Both the position numbers and the translations under genes were made by a program. Below, one piece after another: positions 26,487-39,704 of a stretch of DNA of 64,000 nt; within the stretch, counting starts at the first letter, position 1; each line of letters starts with the position of its first letter. This stretch comes from Dillenia suffruticosa (lineage: Eukaryota > Streptophyta > Magnoliopsida > Dilleniales > Dilleniaceae): contig JAVTVX010000010.1 of assembly GCA_033439265.1 (NCBI GenBank), forward strand, positions 12,570,001 to 12,634,000, in the 5' to 3' direction. The notes under the pieces were generated by a model. It saw only the letters and a program-made list of their open reading frames with translations, searched no databases and was not told the origin of the DNA.

Positions 26487-29400
26487 ATGGAGGGAAGTGA
26501 AGCTATGAGTGGTGGAGTCGCAGTCAAGGGTGATGAAGCTCCAGAGAGCTACCGGGTTGCACCTAGGACTGAAAACCCTAGCCAGCTTGGTGGCTCAACA
26601 ATGCCACCAGTTACTCCTCCAGTAAGCGTCGGCACGCAGAGTACTGGGCTGAAGAAGAAGAGGGGCAGACCTAGGAAGTATGGACCAGATGGGTCATTGG
26701 CAATGGCATTGTCTCCAATGCCAATTTCATCTTCAATCCCGTTGACCGGAGACTTTTCGGCTTGGAAACGGGGTAGAGGGCGGCCTGCAGACTCATTGAA
26801 AAAGCAGCGTAAGCTGGAGTTTGAGAATTCAGGTATACGAAGTTTACTGTTGCATTCATCAGTTTATATATACTTTGAATCTTGAAATTTTTACTGTTGG
26901 TTTGTGCTTACTGTTTCAATTGATATAATTTCCATATTTGTGTCATATTAGTACAATTGACCTTTTCATTTAGCTGCTGATCCTATTCTATGTTGTGTCT
27001 GCGTGACTGTTTCCTGCTGGATTTGGATCTGAGTTTTATGGTGATGTTTTTAGATGTTATTTAGGTGGTCTCGATGTCAGGGTGGGACCCTTTATTGGAT
27101 ACCCTATTCAGATCTGGTTTTCACGGAGGAGACTAGGTGGAGAATTTTGTATGTGATGAGAGAAACGAGCTGTTTTTTGGTGTGGAAAATAGCAAGTGTT
27201 GCCCTTATAAGGAAGAGAAACATTTAATATGCTGTAAGAAGGCAGATAAACAATAGAATGATGTGGATTGTTTAGTAACTGCTAAAACTGTCTCTGAACT
27301 GATGTGACAGAGTCTAAACCTGTCGTCATGTAGTCATAGTTTGTTTGAAATGTGGTTGCTTGAGATGATCCCAAAAGAAAAAAAAACTTTTGGTTGCATC
27401 AGAAAAAAAAATTTCAGTAAGGTCATAGAGATACTGTTTGAAACCAGAAAGTGCTAGAGGATACATACGGTATTGTAGATTATCAGAAAAGCATTGGTAT
27501 TTGGATGTGCACTATTGGTATTACTTTGAAAATAATGGGACTGATACAATGCCCTCAAGAGAGCTTAATGCATACTAAAAATTCTTAAAATACAAACATT
27601 GAAAATTATTTTGTGTTATAGAAAAGTTCACAATCGGTGTTGATATGCAACGATTTTCATGACTAGCGTACACTAAGAGTTGTTTAACAAAGAGTTTTGG
27701 CTTCATGTTTTGATATATATTTTGCTTGTTTATAAGTACCTCATAATTTAGTTTTAAATTTATCTCCTAATTCTCCATTAATTTTTTCCCTTTAGAAGTG
27801 CAATAACCAAATGAAATATAAGATGGTGCACGTTTTTGTCCTTCTGTTATTAATGTATTAGTATGTATCAGGGTTTGTTGCAGAGCTCTTCTATGAAATA
27901 AAAGTATGGTGCATGAATTTGTCTTCTGTTATAACCTTGTTCTTACAGATTTCTTGCAGCACTTTTTATTCTCCTTAGTTTTCACTCTTCTTTTAGCTTT
28001 GCTGATATTCTCTGACGTTTATAAATTTTCTTCAGGTGTAGGTGAGAAACTTGCATTCTTTGTTGGTGTTAACTTCACTCCCCACGTGATCACTGTTAAT
28101 GCAGGCGAGGTATGACATTTGTTGAGCATCGATCAATATATCTAGTGTTTGTGTATACTGAAAATTAGTTATTTTAATTTCTTGAGCTATTCCATTTGTG
28201 ATCTTGTATCAGTTTTTATCCTTGTCCAGCTAGGCATCTAAGCAGACATCTGTTGTCCACATTTAGCTTTATTTATGGTAATGGTAAGCTTTGTGTTGAT
28301 GAAATGAGGTGCCTTTAAATTGAAAGTCTAGCCTTTTTCCTCTATATTTAATGCTCAGTATTTTATTAGAATAAATACACTGCTCTATCTTCCTTCCTCC
28401 TGTTCATTTCTGTGTCCTATGTACCACAAATTACTTATGAGGTCTAATTTTGAAAATAAAATTCTGTGGTATTCTTAGCAAGAACTTGTAGTTGATTATG
28501 TGTTTTGCTTGTCCTTATTTTTGCAGTTGGCTAATGGGAAATGCACTGTGAATTTATATATACCATCATACTTTGATGTAATTAATTGTATTTCTCATAG
28601 TAAGGGCTGATATCTGAGGGTCATGTATCTTGGCATGCATGGTGGTACTACTAATCTTAATTTCAGATTACTTGATCCAAACTTGATGTAGTCCATTTAA
28701 GATCAGAGTACATCAAAAGGTTGCTGTCATGTATGGTAAGCATACAGTTCTCTGCCATACTGATGAAATTGAAGTTGATGTTATTAGAAAACAGGGGCTG
28801 AGAATTTTGCCAACGGGTCTTAGTGCAAAAGGGTCTTTAGATATATACATTCTTTTGGCATCTTCTCTTTCTTTATTGGGATATCGGGAAAGTTCATAAG
28901 AATGCTCTGCAAGAAGGGTCTTTCTATGTGCATATTTCCATTGATTCATTTTGCTTGGGGGAGAAGGGAGGGGAGGAGGGGTTGAAAGTTACTTTTTCAT
29001 TTTTGAAGTGCAAGTTGAAGTACGTCCCATAACATAGTAAACCCTGGCTGTAACTGACTGCTTATTAGAATTTGAAAATTTGCAACTGTTCATGGACATT
29101 TCATTTGTTGCAATTACATCAATTTTTTGAAATAAAACATGAGGCTGCCGTAAAGGCAACTATTATACCTGAGTAATGCACTTATCTTTTATCTTTCCAT
29201 CCAGGACGTTTTGTTTTAACATACCGTACCCCTTTGGTGATTTCCATTATTTCAAGAAATACAGTAGGGTGTTTTGTTGTAAATGCAACCACTCTCCTTT
29301 TCCTAAATGAGTGGCTTTTTTGGTTATTCACTCTTTTCAAGGGGCACCCTTGGCTGCTACATTTATTTCCAACTTTACCTCTAAATTATACTCTCTTTTG

Positions 29401-31922
29401 GGTTAACAAGAGTCAGGACGATACGATAGTATTAGAATTTAAATTGTCTTTCTAGATATGGCACTGTCTTGGGAAAAACAAAGTGGCATCTTGGACTTCT
29501 ATTTGTTAGGGTGGAGGACATATATAATGACAAATGTCATGTAGTGTAGTGGATTACAATGCCAAACAAAGATGGAGTGATTGCATACGCTCACATCAAG
29601 CTTGCCTTTTTCTTAAATCCCTTCCGTATTCATTGTTGTTCCATTTGCTTTATGAAATAAAAGGGCATTCTCTCTTTTTTTTCTTTTTTTAATTCAAGCC
29701 GTAAAAGGAGTAGCTCCATCCTTTGGACACAATAGGACAACAGATGCAGTTTGAGTAAAGCCCAATGTGGCGTGGGTATATGCTGGATACAGAAGCAGAA
29801 GAAGAGATAATTTTTCTAATAGCAATAACAGCTTTCACTAAAGCTCAATTATAGTAGCTCAACACCTTTCTGATCCTGTGTATGTTTTGTTTTGCCTTCC
29901 TTCCCCCTGAAAGTTTCTAACGTTTCAACCTTCTTATTCTGCTTGAGGTCTTGTCCCTCATAATTATTTTGAAATCTTTGTGCTTATCATAATTGTTCAA
30001 AATACTGTCTCAATCCTCTTCCTCTTCCTCTTCCTCTCACTTTTCCACCTTCAAAAGATATGGATAGTCATGTTGGTGCATGTGAGTGCATGTGTATACG
30101 TGCATTGTTACATTGTAGAATTGTCAAATGCCCTTCATTTCAAAGCAGTAGTATGAAGCTAGATTCTGTGTCCCATTGCCTAGGGTATAATTAACCAAGA
30201 CCTAACATTCTTGTGTTCCTTTTTCACTTCTAGTAGTTAAAGATGTATTATTTAGTACCGGCACCATTATGTCAAGGTTGAGTTCAAATATTACACAACT
30301 TAGGGCATTGTATAGAAATGTTGCCTGTTGAGGTCGAGAGAATTTTCTTTTTCTACGTCATGATGTCTAATGTGTTGTTAACCATAATGTTACTATCTTC
30401 TCTTTCTGTTCTACTAGTTAGAGATGTATTATTTTTTGTGAGCGCCATTATGTCGATGTTAAATTCATAAATTACATACTGTATGGCAGTATAAAGATAT
30501 GTTGCATAAGTTTGCCATATTGCAAACTCTTCTATTTTATAGTGCATCCAGGATCACTTATTTGCATAAGTTTGTCATATTGCATCTTTTAAATTTTTTA
30601 ACTTCAGTTTTTTTTTACGTTTTTCATATTGTCCATTTTGCATATGGTGCTTGCAGGATGTTACAATGAAAATTCTATCGTTTTCTCAACAAGGGTCAAG
30701 AGCTATTTGTATTCTTTCTGCTAGTGGTTCCATTTCAAATGTGACACTTCGTCAGCCTAATTCTTCAGGCGGTACTTTGACATATGAGGTGTTTCCCTTT
30801 ATCTTTGGAAGAATGAGTTTTATGTATTTCAGAGTTCTTGTTGAAGGGCTAATTTAAAACTTTAATTTGTAGTGGTACAAGGATCATCCTATAGCACAGA
30901 AGGTACCGGAAAAAAATGAAATAAAAACATTAAAGATGCTAAGGTTTGATATCAGAAAGGCGTTATTTAAAGTCAAGCTGAAACATTAAAGAAGCTAAGG
31001 TTTGATATCAGAAAGACATAATTTAAAGTCAAGCCGTACTATTATTCAACAGAGTATTATTATTCAACTGAGTATTATTATTCAACAGAGTTTTATAGGA
31101 TCATTCAACTTGCATCAATGTGGTGGAATAAATCGAATGTGTGACATGCCTTAGATTGGTATATTGGACTATTTCATATGTTCTTCACTTTCTTATGCTC
31201 TTAATTTCATAGGCGAATGGAAGATATATTGGGGAGGACTGAAACAATTCAAGAAATATTATTTCTGAGGGCTGTTTCATGGAAACGATTTTCCTTTTAA
31301 TGCTTCAAATGCATGCAGAAGATATATCATTTTATTTTACTTGTACTGTCTGTTCATTTTGGTGAACTAATTGCAAAATCCCAATTTCATGATTTCTTGT
31401 TCCTCTTTCAATTTTCTTATGCAGGGTCGCTTTGAGATCCTTTCCCTGTCTGGATCATTTATGCCTACTGAGACTGCAGGAACCAAGAGCAGATCTGGTG
31501 GTATGAGTGTCTCTTTGGCAGGCCCAGATGGTCGTGTTTTAGGGGGTGGAATTGCTGGTTTGTTAGTTGCTGCTGGCCCAGTGCAGGTAAAAAAAGAAGG
31601 AAAAAAATCATTAAGCAGCCTTTTACTATTTCCATTTGATTTCAGGGAAAATTCACCTACATAAGTTTAACCTTTGAAACCACGTCAGGTTGTTGTGGGC
31701 AGCTTTTTATCAGGCCATCAGTTAGTGCAGAAGCCAAAGAAGCAGCGGGCAGAGCCCGCGATAACTATTTCCCCTTCACCTGTCAATGCCATATACAGAG
31801 AAGAAGTGACTCTCCATGGAGATAATGGTTCTGCTTTTAACTCCTTCCAAGCAACAAGAAATTCTGACAATGAGAATAATACTTCCATGCCTGGATCTGA
31901 ATCTCAAGACCTTAATCAGTGA
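26487..31922 (+). CDS. AT-hook motif nuclear-localized (AHL) protein, AHL1-like
   Basis: AHL proteins bind the minor groove of AT-rich DNA through AT-hooks and form complexes through the PPC/DUF296 domain, affecting chromatin and growth genes. Five coding exons: 26487-26832, 28036-28109, 30657-30788, 31425-31586 and 31689-31922, totalling 948 nt or 315 residues. The first AT-hook is at about 57-68 (KKRGRPRKYGPDG), the type followed by a conserved RKYGPDG tail. The second is at 95-100 (RGRGRP). The PPC domain runs from about 128 (NFTPHVITVNAGEDVTMKI) through SNVTLRQPNSSGGTLTYEG, GRFEILSLSGSF and GLLVAAGPVQVVVGSF. Two hooks plus an intron-rich gene place it in the clade B (AHL1-like) group. The ATG at 26442 in the same frame would add an unusual hydrophobic leader (MFLFFWDCYF), so I chose MEGSEAM at 26487. 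Introns 2 and 3 include direct repeats described separately. Confidence 0.92.
30229..31095. repeat. Direct repeats in AHL introns 2 and 3
   Basis: Intron 2 has two diverged copies of about 100 bp (30229-30330 and 30409-30510) sharing tagttaaagatgtattatt-like starts and gccattatgtc. Intron 3 has two near-identical 56-base units around 30925-31035, sharing gctaaggtttgatatcagaa and atttaaagtcaagc. Three copies of a 17-base unit agtattattattcaac follow at about 31040-31090. Confidence 0.7.
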
Positions 31923-33074
31923 AAAACCGAGCTTTCTTGCTAATTACATTGTACTTTACATGTGTAATATAACCCGGTTTTCCGGATAGCATTTAGGCTC
32001 ACGGTCATTGGCTAGGATTTAACCTCATGTTCTTTTTAGTCGGGTGCTAGTTTTAACCAGCTTCTGTACTCCCCCCACCCCCACCCCCCCCCCCCCACGG
32101 GGAGTTGCCTTAGAATGCTAGATAGGTCTTCTAATCTATGATTGTTCTAGGTTGTCTGCGGGATACAGTTTTCAGATGTTGTCTTGTTTGTAGATGTGGA
32201 AGAATAGATGTTCTTGATTGTGTTCTTATCTTCTGTGGGAGAATGTCGAACTTCAATGGAATTTGTTTCAGTTTGATGACAAGACCTGGTGTCTTATGTG
32301 AAACGAAGTTTTTTGCTTTTTTGCTGGAATTTTCACCCTTCACGATTTGGATTCTGAACATTTTGAAGTTCTATGTTGCTTGAGGTTTTTGTTCATGGTA
32401 TATGATTTAAACGAAAACTGAGCTTGCTGTACTCTGATCAAAACAGTTTGCATCTTTCTTGTGCAAGCTGATATGGGCTTCACCAAGAGCATCGCTCAAA
32501 CGGTTACCCAAATGACTCGAAATTCTTCTGTCAAGATTCGGGTCTTCCCCAATTCCCGTTGCTAAACTAAAGGGGAAAAAAGGCCTGGAGGGGCTTAGCA
32601 AGATTGATTTCTTGATGATTATATGATTGTGGTGCCATTTAAGGTTTTCTATTTTTTCTATTATTTTTGGTTGATCAAAAGGGTGACACTATGAAGCTTC
32701 CCACCTGTGTATTTCCCTTCCAATTATGGGTTGCAACCCAAGCATGGTTCTTGTTATTGACGTGTTAGATCTCATGGCATGAAAATCTCTTGAAACATGA
32801 GAGAGGAAATAGATGTTAACATTTATATCTGTTAATAAATACAAGGTTGTACTTTCTCCCTCACATCTAGCTTCATTTAGCAGGCACATAATACTAAGAA
32901 ATCGGCAAACACTCAAAAATCATTGAAATTTGATTTCTAGAAAAGATGTATCCTCTTAAAATTTGTAAACAACTCAAGTGTGTCAGGTGCCTATGATGCT
33001 CTTGAAAAGGGCAAAGCTCAAGTCACCAATTTTCTCTTTATGCTATTAGCATCTTTGCTTTCTATCCCTGTTAA
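31923..33074. other. 3'UTR and flank of the AHL gene
   Basis: No further gene recognised. At 32070-32104 there is a strongly C-rich stretch, with several runs of C broken by A and ending acgggg. The minus strand is therefore G-rich enough to form a G-quadruplex. The rest is unremarkable. Confidence 0.4.
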
Positions 33075-33397
33075 TTATTCAACGAATTCCTCCACTCTTC
33101 TCCTAAGCTCATCAAGGTCGATACTGTCATTGCCATCTTTGTCATCATTTTCCTTGTCATTTCCTTCCTCGCGAATTGCTGTTGGTCTGTGATTTTACTT
33201 GATTTGCAGCGGTTGGCATCAAGCCTATGACTAGCGGAAACAATTCCAAATTGAATAGCGCTTTTCTGATCAGAGTTCAAGCTGGGTTTTATGCTGCTGA
33301 TAAGTAGAATAGCAATTATGATTAAATTTCAGAAGCAGAAAATGAAGAGGGATTTGGAAGCTGCAAAAGTGATCAATTCTAATCTGGAAACAAACAT
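33075..33397 (-). pseudogene. Broken small membrane-protein gene, possibly DUF4408-like
   Basis: Reading from an ATG at 33397, the minus strand gives a plausible plant small-protein start (MFVSRLELITFAASKSLFIF), then a TGA. It stays in frame through a hydrophobic stretch (IIIAILLISSIKPSLNSDQ). A later shift of frame reaches an acidic linker and a C-terminus SIDLDELRRRVEEFVE before TAA at 33075-33077. An N-terminal hydrophobic segment, a charged middle and a short ELxRRxEEF-type C-terminal motif fit DUF4408-type proteins. It contains at least one stop and one frameshift, so I treat it as a pseudogene. A CT-rich leader (33426-33450) lies where a 5'UTR should be. The family name is tentative. 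Confidence 0.4.
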
Positions 33398-34560
33398 GGT
33401 CACAAAAGCCTTCCTTTCTGTTTGTGAGAGAGAGAGAGAGAGAGAGAGAGTTATTTCAGGTATTTAAGAGGCATTGAGGAGTTTTTTAGAACTCTAGGGG
33501 CGTCCCACGGAAGCTTTTTCATTTTTTTTGTTTTTTTTCATGCAGTAAGTCGTAGTTACAGGGCTTTTAGGAGTTGACTCATGGGAAACTTGTTCAACAA
33601 GAAGACAATCTTCTCAGAAGAACTGGCCATGAAACATCCTATTCGCTAGGGGTGCCTTTTAGTGTCGAGCACAAAAATGAAATTTACGAACACAAAACAA
33701 AATATTGAAAGAAACAGTGTGAAGGATTATTGTGATGCTTATTCTACCAACGGTGGAAATCCCCTCTCAATAATTTCGCAGAGACTAAAGTGGTGAATAA
33801 CGGGGAATCAATATAAAGGGGGGATTGGCCATTGTGGGAGTCCTCCCTCCATCTAGTTACCTTGTTTGTGAGGCAGTAAGAGAATAATACGTCCCCAAAG
33901 GAACAACCTAACGGTTATAACTCTCCTTAATCCCATAATTCAGGATTCAAATCTCTGTGTAACTAAAAAAAGTAAGAGCATAATTCGTCTGAGGTAACTA
34001 CAACCATTTGACTGATCAAGTTGAGACGTAACTAAGGTAAAATCTTTCTATTTTTTACTTTGCCAAATTTACCATCGACCTAGAATGAAAATATTAAGAT
34101 TTCTAAGATTTCTGGCTGACAAATGGTCACCTTTTTTTCTATTCAATGGACACAAAATGCAAAGATAGGGCAAAAAAACAAATGGTCTCATGATACGGGT
34201 TTAGCCATCTAAATGAATAATCGAGGCTAAATTTAGAATGGCCATATACATGAGATAGAGATCATGACGTTTTAAAGAGAAAGGAATCCAAGCCACATTG
34301 ATAACAAAGCCTATAAGCAAAATCTTTGGAATAAAATTTATCTTAAACAACATCACGAGACTTAACTTTCAAAAGAGTAGTAAGCCGACATTAACAGCAG
34401 AAATTGAAAGACCAAAAAATTGTAATAACAGCTTGAAATTTTGCTGGACTGCTCAACAAGACAAAATTTGACACTTCATATAAAGTTTTCAGCTTCTTCA
34501 GTCAACTGACCTTCACCGAGGCAATCCTAATACAATCTTAATCTGGAAGAAACAAGCTTA
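33398..34560. other. Intergenic and EBP2 3' flank
   Basis: AT-rich sequence with a GA microsatellite at 33426-33450. I see no gene. The last 100 bases or so are the likely 3'UTR of EBP2, which is transcribed leftwards. Confidence 0.4.
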
Positions 34561-35421
34561 TCATGTTTTACGTCTCTTGTTTCTCAGATTGCTCTTATTG
34601 AAACTCCTCAAATCATCCATTGTCTCTGCCGTATTCTGCTTCTTAAGACCTTTTCTTCCCCCATATCCGAACTTGGAATTTCTGAATTCCCTTTTATTCG
34701 CCTTCCTGTTCAATCCTTTCTTTCCCTTCCCACCAAATTGTCCAGCCTTACCTCCAGAGCGATCTCCAGGAGCAACTCCTGGCCTCTTCTTGCTTGATCG
34801 CTCAAATGCCTTTCCCTCTTCAAAATCCATAACCATATCCCCATCCTTGTGACCACCAGCAAAACCGTTCCGCTGCCTCTGCTTCCTCCACTTCTTCACA
34901 GATTCTATCATTTCTTTCTTCTGCTTAGCTCTCTCCTTCTGCTTCTCAGCCTGGACCTCTTTAGCCAGTTTCTTGGCCTCTCTAGCCTTCCTCTTCTCTT
35001 CTCTCTCCTCAATTTCTCTCTTCTCTGCCAACAGTGAGCCCCGAATCTTCTCCATGTGCGAATCTGTCTTCACCATCTCAGCATAATAGTCTGAGGGTCT
35101 AAGAAAGGGAAGCCCCATGGATTCAAGCTTCACAAATGCTTGTCTGGTCCCCTCTAAGGCCTGTGTAAAAAAAGAAAGCTCTCGTGCAATGTCATCTTCT
35201 ACATTGACGTCTTCCTGCGTATCAATGTCAATAGAAAGTTTGTGTATCCATTCAACATTGTCAGGCCAACTTATATCTCCAAGTTTATCAATGAGACCAT
35301 CCTTGTTATATATGGATTCTTTTGCAGGTTCTGCTAACCTCACAACTTCAGATCCCTCATATTCTGATTCAGATTCAGATCCAGATATTTCACCATTGAG
35401 ATCCATGTCATCATCAATCAT
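34561..35421 (-). CDS. EBP2: rRNA-processing protein EBP2 homologue
   Basis: EBP2 is a nucleolar factor for 27S pre-rRNA processing and 60S ribosome assembly. One coding exon of 286 residues (Arabidopsis about 293). The acidic N-terminus (SESESEYEGSE) is followed by the conserved core NKDGLIDKLGDISWPDNVEW, then ELSFFTQALEGTRQAFVKLE and FLRPSDYYAEMVKTDSHMEK. A Lys/Glu-rich coiled coil and KKWRKQRQRNGF come next. The typical C-terminal signature is KKRPGVAPGDRSGGKAGQ and NSKFGYGGRKGLKKQNTAET, with basic nuclear/nucleolar localisation sequence at the end. The frame extends upstream to a GTG, but a TAG precedes that, so the first ATG (35419-35421) is the start. An acceptor at 35466-35468 and a donor at 37320-37321 define a long 5'UTR intron. 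Confidence 0.93.
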   Translation of the reverse strand: MIDDDMDLNGEISGSESESEYEGSEVVRLAEPAKESIYNKDGLIDKLGDISWPDNVEWIHKLSIDIDTQEDVNVEDDIARELSFFTQALEGTRQAFVKLESMGLPFLRPSDYYAEMVKTDSHMEKIRGSLLAEKREIEEREEKRKAREAKKLAKEVQAEKQKERAKQKKEMIESVKKWRKQRQRNGFAGGHKDGDMVMDFEEGKAFERSSKKRPGVAPGDRSGGKAGQFGGKGKKGLNRKANKREFRNSKFGYGGRKGLKKQNTAETMDDLRSFNKSNLRNKRRKT

Positions 35422-35465
35422 TGTGTCCCTATTGAACAATGTCAAATCTGTTTTAAGCACCTAAT

Positions 35466-37280
35466 CTGCAAAAAGAATAGGAATTAACTTAATTGTTCAA
35501 CAACCTTGAAGGCTCTTGAATATTTTTAACTAAAAAAATATGATCATAGGATAATCTAAAATTAAATAAATAAAAAATAATAATGGTTAAGTAGTACATG
35601 AATTTCACAATGCTAAAAAAAAAGCTTCCAATACTCCTGATCAGGGACAGTGCATCCTAACTGCCAATGGTGGTTCCGACATGGAAATTCCAACAATCAA
35701 CAATATAATGCGAAAGGAAAGGGAAAACACCATAAAATAAGAAGCTCATATTCAAAAGTAAGGGCTAACAACAGGATAAAAAGGGGTGGACTGCCCACCC
35801 ATACACCAGACACCCACTTCCCATCAATGGTGCCAATCCTGTCCATTCACCATAATTGTTTTATGCCAACCTGTAAGGAATTTTTCCGAGAGAAAGATCC
35901 AGAAAACCATGGACATGCTAAAAGGTCCCAATCAGATTAAGTAAGCACCACAAGCTATGGAATAAAACTGTCTAAAAAGTGCTTTGCACAACCAAAAAAA
36001 TTCATTATTGATGCCTAAATTGAATCTAAAACAGCAGGCACAACAAAGAACGATTGATGAAATTTCTGACAAGGGCATAGCTCCAACAACAATTGATAGA
36101 AGAACATAAAGTAACTCCATGAGATACAAGGAAGAATTTAGACAAGCAAGGAAAGGGTTAAGAGCAAAATCTATTTGCCATAAAGAAAGATCAATGCGCC
36201 CCCCCCCCCAAAAAAAAATCCACACGTGAGAAGGATGAAGAGAAGTAACCACAATAAATTGACCCCTACAAATCACCAATTTTGGTTTATTAAGTACCAA
36301 TTTAATTGAAAATTACAGAAATATTAGGATGTCTGAGTTTGACTATTACCTAATAGATCAAGAACTTCTTGGCATAGAAAAAGAAAACAAATATAAAACA
36401 GTGACTGGAATTATAGTACTTCGATTAAGTTGCAAAAATTAGTACACCTTTTTGTGACAGTATCCAAAAATTTAGAAATTGGGAATGCCCTCTTTCTACA
36501 AGCCAGTAATCGGACTAGGTAATGAAGCAATGAAACCGATAGAAATTAGCAAACAAATAGCAATAAGGAGCAAATTGTTTGCTATAGCAAGTTCTGCTTT
36601 GACAACAACCGAAAAGGTGTTTGTAAAGAAAAATCATAGAATTCGATCGTAGTTGTACGGTCCATTCGGGTCGGTATTTAGGAACTCGGGTGAAATTGTC
36701 ATCTCCATGCAAATTCTAAAATATCTAAAGGAAACAACATATTCAGACCTTGTAATTCAAGTTGATAAGAAGGGAAAAAGCATAGTTATCCTAAAAATCA
36801 ACATGCTTGTTCTCTTTTGATCATCCCATGTAGCAAAAAAAATAAAGGCGTGCTATGAACAGCATAGTACTTTTACAAAACTTCTATTTTCTTGATTTTA
36901 GATTAATATTCAAAAGGATTCACAAATCCGCGGCACTATTATATATCTTCGGAGAGAGAGAAAAATAGAAACTGCGCAAAACAAAGCTTACTCAGGCAAG
37001 AAAATCAGCTCGCAAGGGAGCAGAAAACGAGAGAAAGAAAGTCCCAAGCAGACATCCTAAACCCGTGATCCACGTTCAAATCTCGTGTAACAGAGAGAGA
37101 GAGAGAGAGAGCAAATCAATACTTTAAGGTCTCCTTGGTAGTATTTTCTAGGGTTTTGCACCTCTTGTGTATATGATTCTTACATACAATCAAACTGACA
37201 CTGATTCATGCCAGAGAAAGGGGGAGGTATAGTGTGAGTGTGTATATGATTCTTACTCATAATCACAATAACAGAAATTC

Positions 37281-37320
<40 letters not shown>

Positions 37321-37430
37321 CCTGAGAATCCAAATCAATTACTCGAGAAGGAGGCGGAGTGACAGTCGACTCTTTTAGCGGTGCGCGTGTTAGGGTTTTG
37401 TCCCGGTGGGGTCTTTGCCCTAATTATTTT
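35466..37430 (-). promoter_or_regulatory. 5'UTR intron, non-coding first exon and promoter of EBP2
   Basis: The intron runs from the donor CAG|GTACCT (37321) to the acceptor TTTGCAG (35466). The leader exon begins at 37322 and probably ends near 37410, next to ttagggttttg, the complement of the aaaccctaa telo-box motif common in plant ribosome-biogenesis promoters. GA microsatellites lie at about 37088-37111 and 37284-37317. No other gene is visible in the intron; reading frames there are short and unrelated to known proteins. Confidence 0.5.
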
Positions 37431-39704
37431 TCGCAAATAATTTAAAACATAATGTCTCGCCATTGGATGATTATCGTTAGGATTTTTGTTATTATTATTT
37501 TTTAGTTACTGCCTATGGCTATATAATAGAATCACTCACTATATTATTAAATAAATAAAACTATATTAATACGAATTATTACAAACTTTTAATTTATTTA
37601 GTCCAAACTATTTACATTCGAGCTATGATACTATATAGAAGTATTATTCATGAATTAATTAATTAAAATATAATTTATACATATTATCAGATTTTGTGTT
37701 ATAATGATTTTTAAGGCACATAGATTAAATTAGATTAAATTAAATCATATTATAGTTAAATATGATCCAAATTACATCTGCCATCATATTTTTGGCTTAA
37801 CAAATTACCCTTTTTCTTTCTAACCGTGAATTTGAAATATTTTTAAATAATTTTGATACCATTTTCGAAAGTATATGAAAGTATTAATTACTGGTTAAAT
37901 AAAAAATGATTTACAAGGTTATCAAATTTTATATTTTTGTGATAAATAGATTTCTATAAATATATTATATTAAAAATCTTGAATTCCTTCTTAGAAACTA
38001 AATGAAAAAATTGATCAATCATATATATATCTATAGAATTTTTTTAATATTGTCACTAATAATTTGTCATGGTAGTACTATTCCTCTGCTAAATATTACG
38101 TAAATTCTATCATTTGAATATTAATATCTACAAAAATAAAGCAAAATTATTAAAAAGAAAATCACTTTGGATGTTTTTTTTGTGGCTAAGAGATTTTTGG
38201 GTAAATTTTCAACTTTTGAAGGAATTTTTTTTTTTTTTTTTTGTGTGATCATTGGATTTCTATAAATATTTTATATTAAAAATTTAAACAAAACAAGAAG
38301 TTGTAGCAAATATAAAATTTCATATATTGACCATCTTATGATGGGCTCGTTCATGATAGCCCTTTTTTTTATATTAAAAATGATGAAGCAACAAGCTTCA
38401 AATATTGACCCTCAGGTTCGAGTCCCGGCCTGACATTGTATTTCTACATAATTTTTCCCCTTCAACCTATTCTACTTCTTTTTCTTTTTAATTAACAAAA
38501 TAAATATAAGTGAGAAAAACCTCCTGCTACTTGAATTTCATTGTCCTCCGATTGGCGAAAGATTATTGCTCGTCGGTAAGGTGGAGGTGATGTGGTTTTT
38601 TTTTTCTTTCTCTTCATTTAATTTTTTCTTTTTTAAATTTTTTTAATCATATAAATGTCAACAATCCTTGTCACTTGTCTTCATCTTCGTCTTCAGAAAC
38701 ATTAATAAAATAGATTTTGTTGTTAATTTCACGGAATGCATGCCTGCAGCGGTTGGGAAGACTCTTTAATGATTTACCTTTTTGCCCTTATTTTTTTAGA
38801 ATGGACTTCTTACTGTCATTGTGTGATGATTTGAAAGTTTGGGTATTTTTATCAATTTACCTACCTTTGTGCTTTTGGAAAAAAAAATAAATGAGGTCAT
38901 TCCTTTTGGTACTCATTGTTAACCTTCTGTGATTAGACTTTCTCTTCTAATTTTGTTTACCGTATAGATGGAGTAGTATGGCCGTGTTAGTTATTATAAA
39001 AGGGGGCCTCTCTGTCTCTTTCTCACTCTCTAAGGGGGCAAATAGAGACATTCAGTTACTCATTTTGAAAGTGATTGCTCTCTTTTCTGTTGCTCTATTG
39101 TGAATGTTTGTATTTGTCTTTCTCGTCTCTTAACATTTACTTTGTTCCACTTTATTCCACCTTTATTCTGTTTGCTGCTTTTTGTATTTATTTCTGATTC
39201 AAAAATGTTATTTTTTTTAGTTCTTATTGAGGAGAGTAGTATGTCTAATAATGATGATTGTGGTGTATGACGGCGATTCCTCTGTTATGAAGGTTGGTAT
39301 TTTTAATCATTTGTTTTATTTGGCGTTTGTTTTGCTACTCTTCGTGCTTATTGCTGAAGGTTTTTTTTTTTTTTTTTTCAGCTTATGGATTGTAGTGTTA
39401 TTTATGATGATGATATGGTGTATGGAAATTATCCTATAAAAGTTTGTGTTTGTTTCTTCATGTTTCAAAGTATGTGATATCGGGAAATTCGGTTTTCGTG
39501 TTGATTGTAAAAAACCGTTTACGGTTTAGAATTTTCATATATATGATTTTTGTATTTTGTGGGATATATAAGAATAGTTGATTTAAATATCAATGTAGTT
39601 TTTGTTCTTTGGGTTGAATTTTTTTTTGAAGCTCAATTGATGATTATTTTTAAATTTAGATCAACAGAAAGAAACAAGAGCATGAGAGTTTACAACTTAG
39701 GACC
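37431..39704. other. AT-rich intergenic region
   Basis: No supported gene. A promoter-like ataaaaggggg with a CT-rich stretch after it lies at 38996-39040. A short B-box-like ggttcgagtccc at 38414-38425 may be a SINE remnant. T-rich stretches at 38226-38241 and 39360-39379 break up the sequence. Confidence 0.4.

Noticed and set aside
33320-33345. TGA in the small broken gene read as selenocysteine
   Set aside because: Land plants lack the selenocysteine insertion machinery, and a frameshift follows as well.
34577-35464. Several long plus-strand open stretches
   Set aside because: They are antisense shadows of the Lys/Glu-rich EBP2 coding sequence.
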